Source of the DNA: CAYQAJ01 sp964415245 | GTDB lineage: Bacteria > Planctomycetota > Planctomycetia > Pirellulales > Pirellulaceae | Length of the DNA stretch: 6,541 nt | Direction: 5' to 3' | Assembly (NCBI GenBank): GCA_964415245.1 | Contig: CAYQAJ010000292.1 | Coordinates: forward strand, 1-6,541 | Shown here: one piece after another, positions 5,359 to 6,541 of the stretch | How the letters are laid out: each line of letters begins with the position of its first letter | Numbering within the stretch: the stretch's first letter is position 1 | The notes under the pieces: generated by a model | Told to the model about the DNA's origin: nothing | Databases searched by the model: none | Seen by the model: the letters and a program-made list of their open reading frames with translations, nothing else | Program-made: the position numbers and the translations under genes

Positions 5359-6541
5359 GTGAAACGCATAACATGGGCCATCCGGCTTTTGGCACTGTCG
5401 GCGTTGCTGCCGGCGGTCTTATTCTCCGTTGCCCGAGCGGAGCCGCAGGTCACCGGCATCGCCGTTTACCCGGCGGACGTGCATCTGACCAGCAGCGCCG
5501 ACCGGCAGCGCTACGTGGTTATGGCGACGCGCGACGACGGCGTAACGCTCGACGTCACCGCGGAGGCAACCGCCACGCTGGCCGATCCCTCGCTGGCCAA
5601 AGTCGAAAACGCCACGCTCTCGCCGCTGGCCGACGGACAGACTTCGCTCACCGTCACCTGGCAGAACCACCAGGCGACCGCCACGGTCGAAGTGAAGGAC
5701 GCGACGGTCGAGCGCCCCATCAGCTTTCACCTCGACGTGATGCCCGTCTTTATGCGCGCCGGCTGCAACACGGGAAGCTGCCACGGCGCGGCCCGCGGCA
5801 AGGACGGCTTCCGCCTGTCGCTGTTTGGCTACGACCCGCAGGGGGACTATTACCGCATTACCCGCGAGCTACCGACCCGCCGCATCAATCTGGCCGTGCC
5901 CGAGTCGAGCATGCTGCTGGAGAAAGCGACCGGCAGCGTGCCACACACCGGCGGTAAGCGATTCGACGCCAACTCCCAGTACTACGCCAAGCTGCGGCGG
6001 TGGGTCGAAGCGGGAGTGCCGGCCGATGCGGGCGAAGTGCCCACCGTGACGCGCGTCGATTTGTTCCCGCCGGCCGCCGTGCTCGAAGGGGCCGATACCA
6101 CGCAGCAGTTCATCGTGCGGGCCGTATACAGCGACGGCAGCGATCGCGACGTCACCGACCTGGCCGTGTTCCTGACCAACAACGACAACTCGGCCCCCAT
6201 CAACGATTCGGGCGTCGTGACCGCGGCGGCCCGCGGCGAAGCATTCGTGATGGCCCGGTTCAACACGCACACGGTGGGGAGCCAGGTGCTGGTGTTGCCG
6301 CGCGACCTTCAATACACGCAGCCGACAATCGAAGGCAACTACATCGACGAGCTGGTGGGGGCCAAGCTGCGCAAGCTCCGCCTCGAGCCGAGCGAGCTGT
6401 GCGGCGACGAGGAATTCTTGCGCCGCGTCACCATCGACATCACGGGCATGCTCCCCACCGAGGAGGAGTACCACGCTTTTCTGGCCGACGCCAACCCCGA
6501 CAAGCGGGCTCGCCTGGTCGACTCGCTCTTGGAGCGCAAGG
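5359..6541 (+). CDS. Secreted Ig-like / PSCyt / DUF1549 protein (partial, runs off right edge)
   Basis: The frame opens at GTG 5359 and runs without a stop for 394 codons to the window edge. Residues 1-30 are a Sec signal (KRITWAIRLLALSALLPAVL, likely cleavage after ARA). A bacterial Ig-like (Big_2-type) module covers about 33-125. Next is a cytochrome-like segment, AGCNTGSCHGAARGKDGFR, with C136, C141 and H142 forming CX4CH, followed to about 225 by a conserved stretch (RRINLAVPESSMLL, HTGGKRF). A second Ig-like module spans about 231-314 (FIVRAVYSDGSDRDVT). DUF1549 (PSCyt2) begins at about 328 (YIDELV) with FLRRVTIDITGMLPT near 355. In this family DUF1553 normally follows, presumably beyond the window. 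The role is unknown; the Cys/His motif may bind covalent haem c, although the standard motif is CXXCH. The gene follows the PPC gene by 39 bases and is probably co-transcribed with it. DUF1549/DUF1553 proteins are frequent neighbours of DUF1501 genes in planctomycetes, which fits this cluster. Confidence 0.9.
   Translation, partial: MKRITWAIRLLALSALLPAVLFSVARAEPQVTGIAVYPADVHLTSSADRQRYVVMATRDDGVTLDVTAEATATLADPSLAKVENATLSPLADGQTSLTVTWQNHQATATVEVKDATVERPISFHLDVMPVFMRAGCNTGSCHGAARGKDGFRLSLFGYDPQGDYYRITRELPTRRINLAVPESSMLLEKATGSVPHTGGKRFDANSQYYAKLRRWVEAGVPADAGEVPTVTRVDLFPPAAVLEGADTTQQFIVRAVYSDGSDRDVTDLAVFLTNNDNSAPINDSGVVTAAARGEAFVMARFNTHTVGSQVLVLPRDLQYTQPTIEGNYIDELVGAKLRKLRLEPSELCGDEEFLRRVTIDITGMLPTEEEYHAFLADANPDKRARLVDSLLERK

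Noticed and set aside
5373..5957. Plus-strand open frame starting at an ATG inside the DUF1549 gene
   Set aside because: It is out of frame with the signal peptide, Ig-like and DUF1549 sequence that starts at GTG 5359.

Overview
The window looks like a piece of a planctomycete chromosome (phylum Planctomycetota, probably a Pirellula-like lineage). The evidence is gene content: a TIGR02999-type ECF sigma factor beside the start of a probable Ser/Thr kinase, a Tat-exported DUF1501 protein, a large exported protein with pre-peptidase C-terminal (PPC) domains, and a DUF1549-type (PSCyt) protein with a cytochrome-like Cys/His motif. The DNA is GC-rich, and the gaps hold GC-rich and 'CTTACGCTTCG' repeats of a kind I associate with this phylum. 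The taxonomic call is inference; no rRNA or other marker is present.

Layout. Bases 1-100 (minus strand) are the first 33 codons of a gene whose N-terminus resembles planctomycete Ser/Thr kinases. Upstream of it on the same strand is the ECF sigma factor gene (923-243). Bases 924-1296 are a divergent gap of 373 bases with a C/G hairpin repeat, a good sigma70-like promoter facing right (TTGACA, 17 bases, TATTCT) and a second GC-rich hairpin. Then come three plus-strand genes: DUF1501 (1297-2601), the PPC protein (2830-5319) and the DUF1549 protein (5359 to beyond the right edge). The last two are only 39 bases apart. The 228-base gap between the first two holds nested inverted repeats plus three direct copies of an 11-12 base word.

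How the genes may work together. The minus-strand pair looks like a regulatory module: an ECF sigma factor with a kinase just downstream. The plus-strand trio encodes three proteins with export signals (one Tat, two Sec) and so probably an assembly outside the cytoplasm. DUF1501 belongs to the alkaline-phosphatase-like fold class, PPC domains are beta-sandwich modules of secreted proteins, and the DUF1549 protein carries Ig-like modules around a possible haem-binding segment. Such combinations recur in planctomycetes; to my knowledge their biochemical role is not established. Nothing in the window shows that the sigma factor controls the trio.

I found no rRNA, tRNA, transposase, phage gene or CRISPR array. 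The most useful leads are the unknown exported trio, the atypical CX4CH motif, the nested repeat at 2661-2799, and the start-codon problem of the sigma factor.
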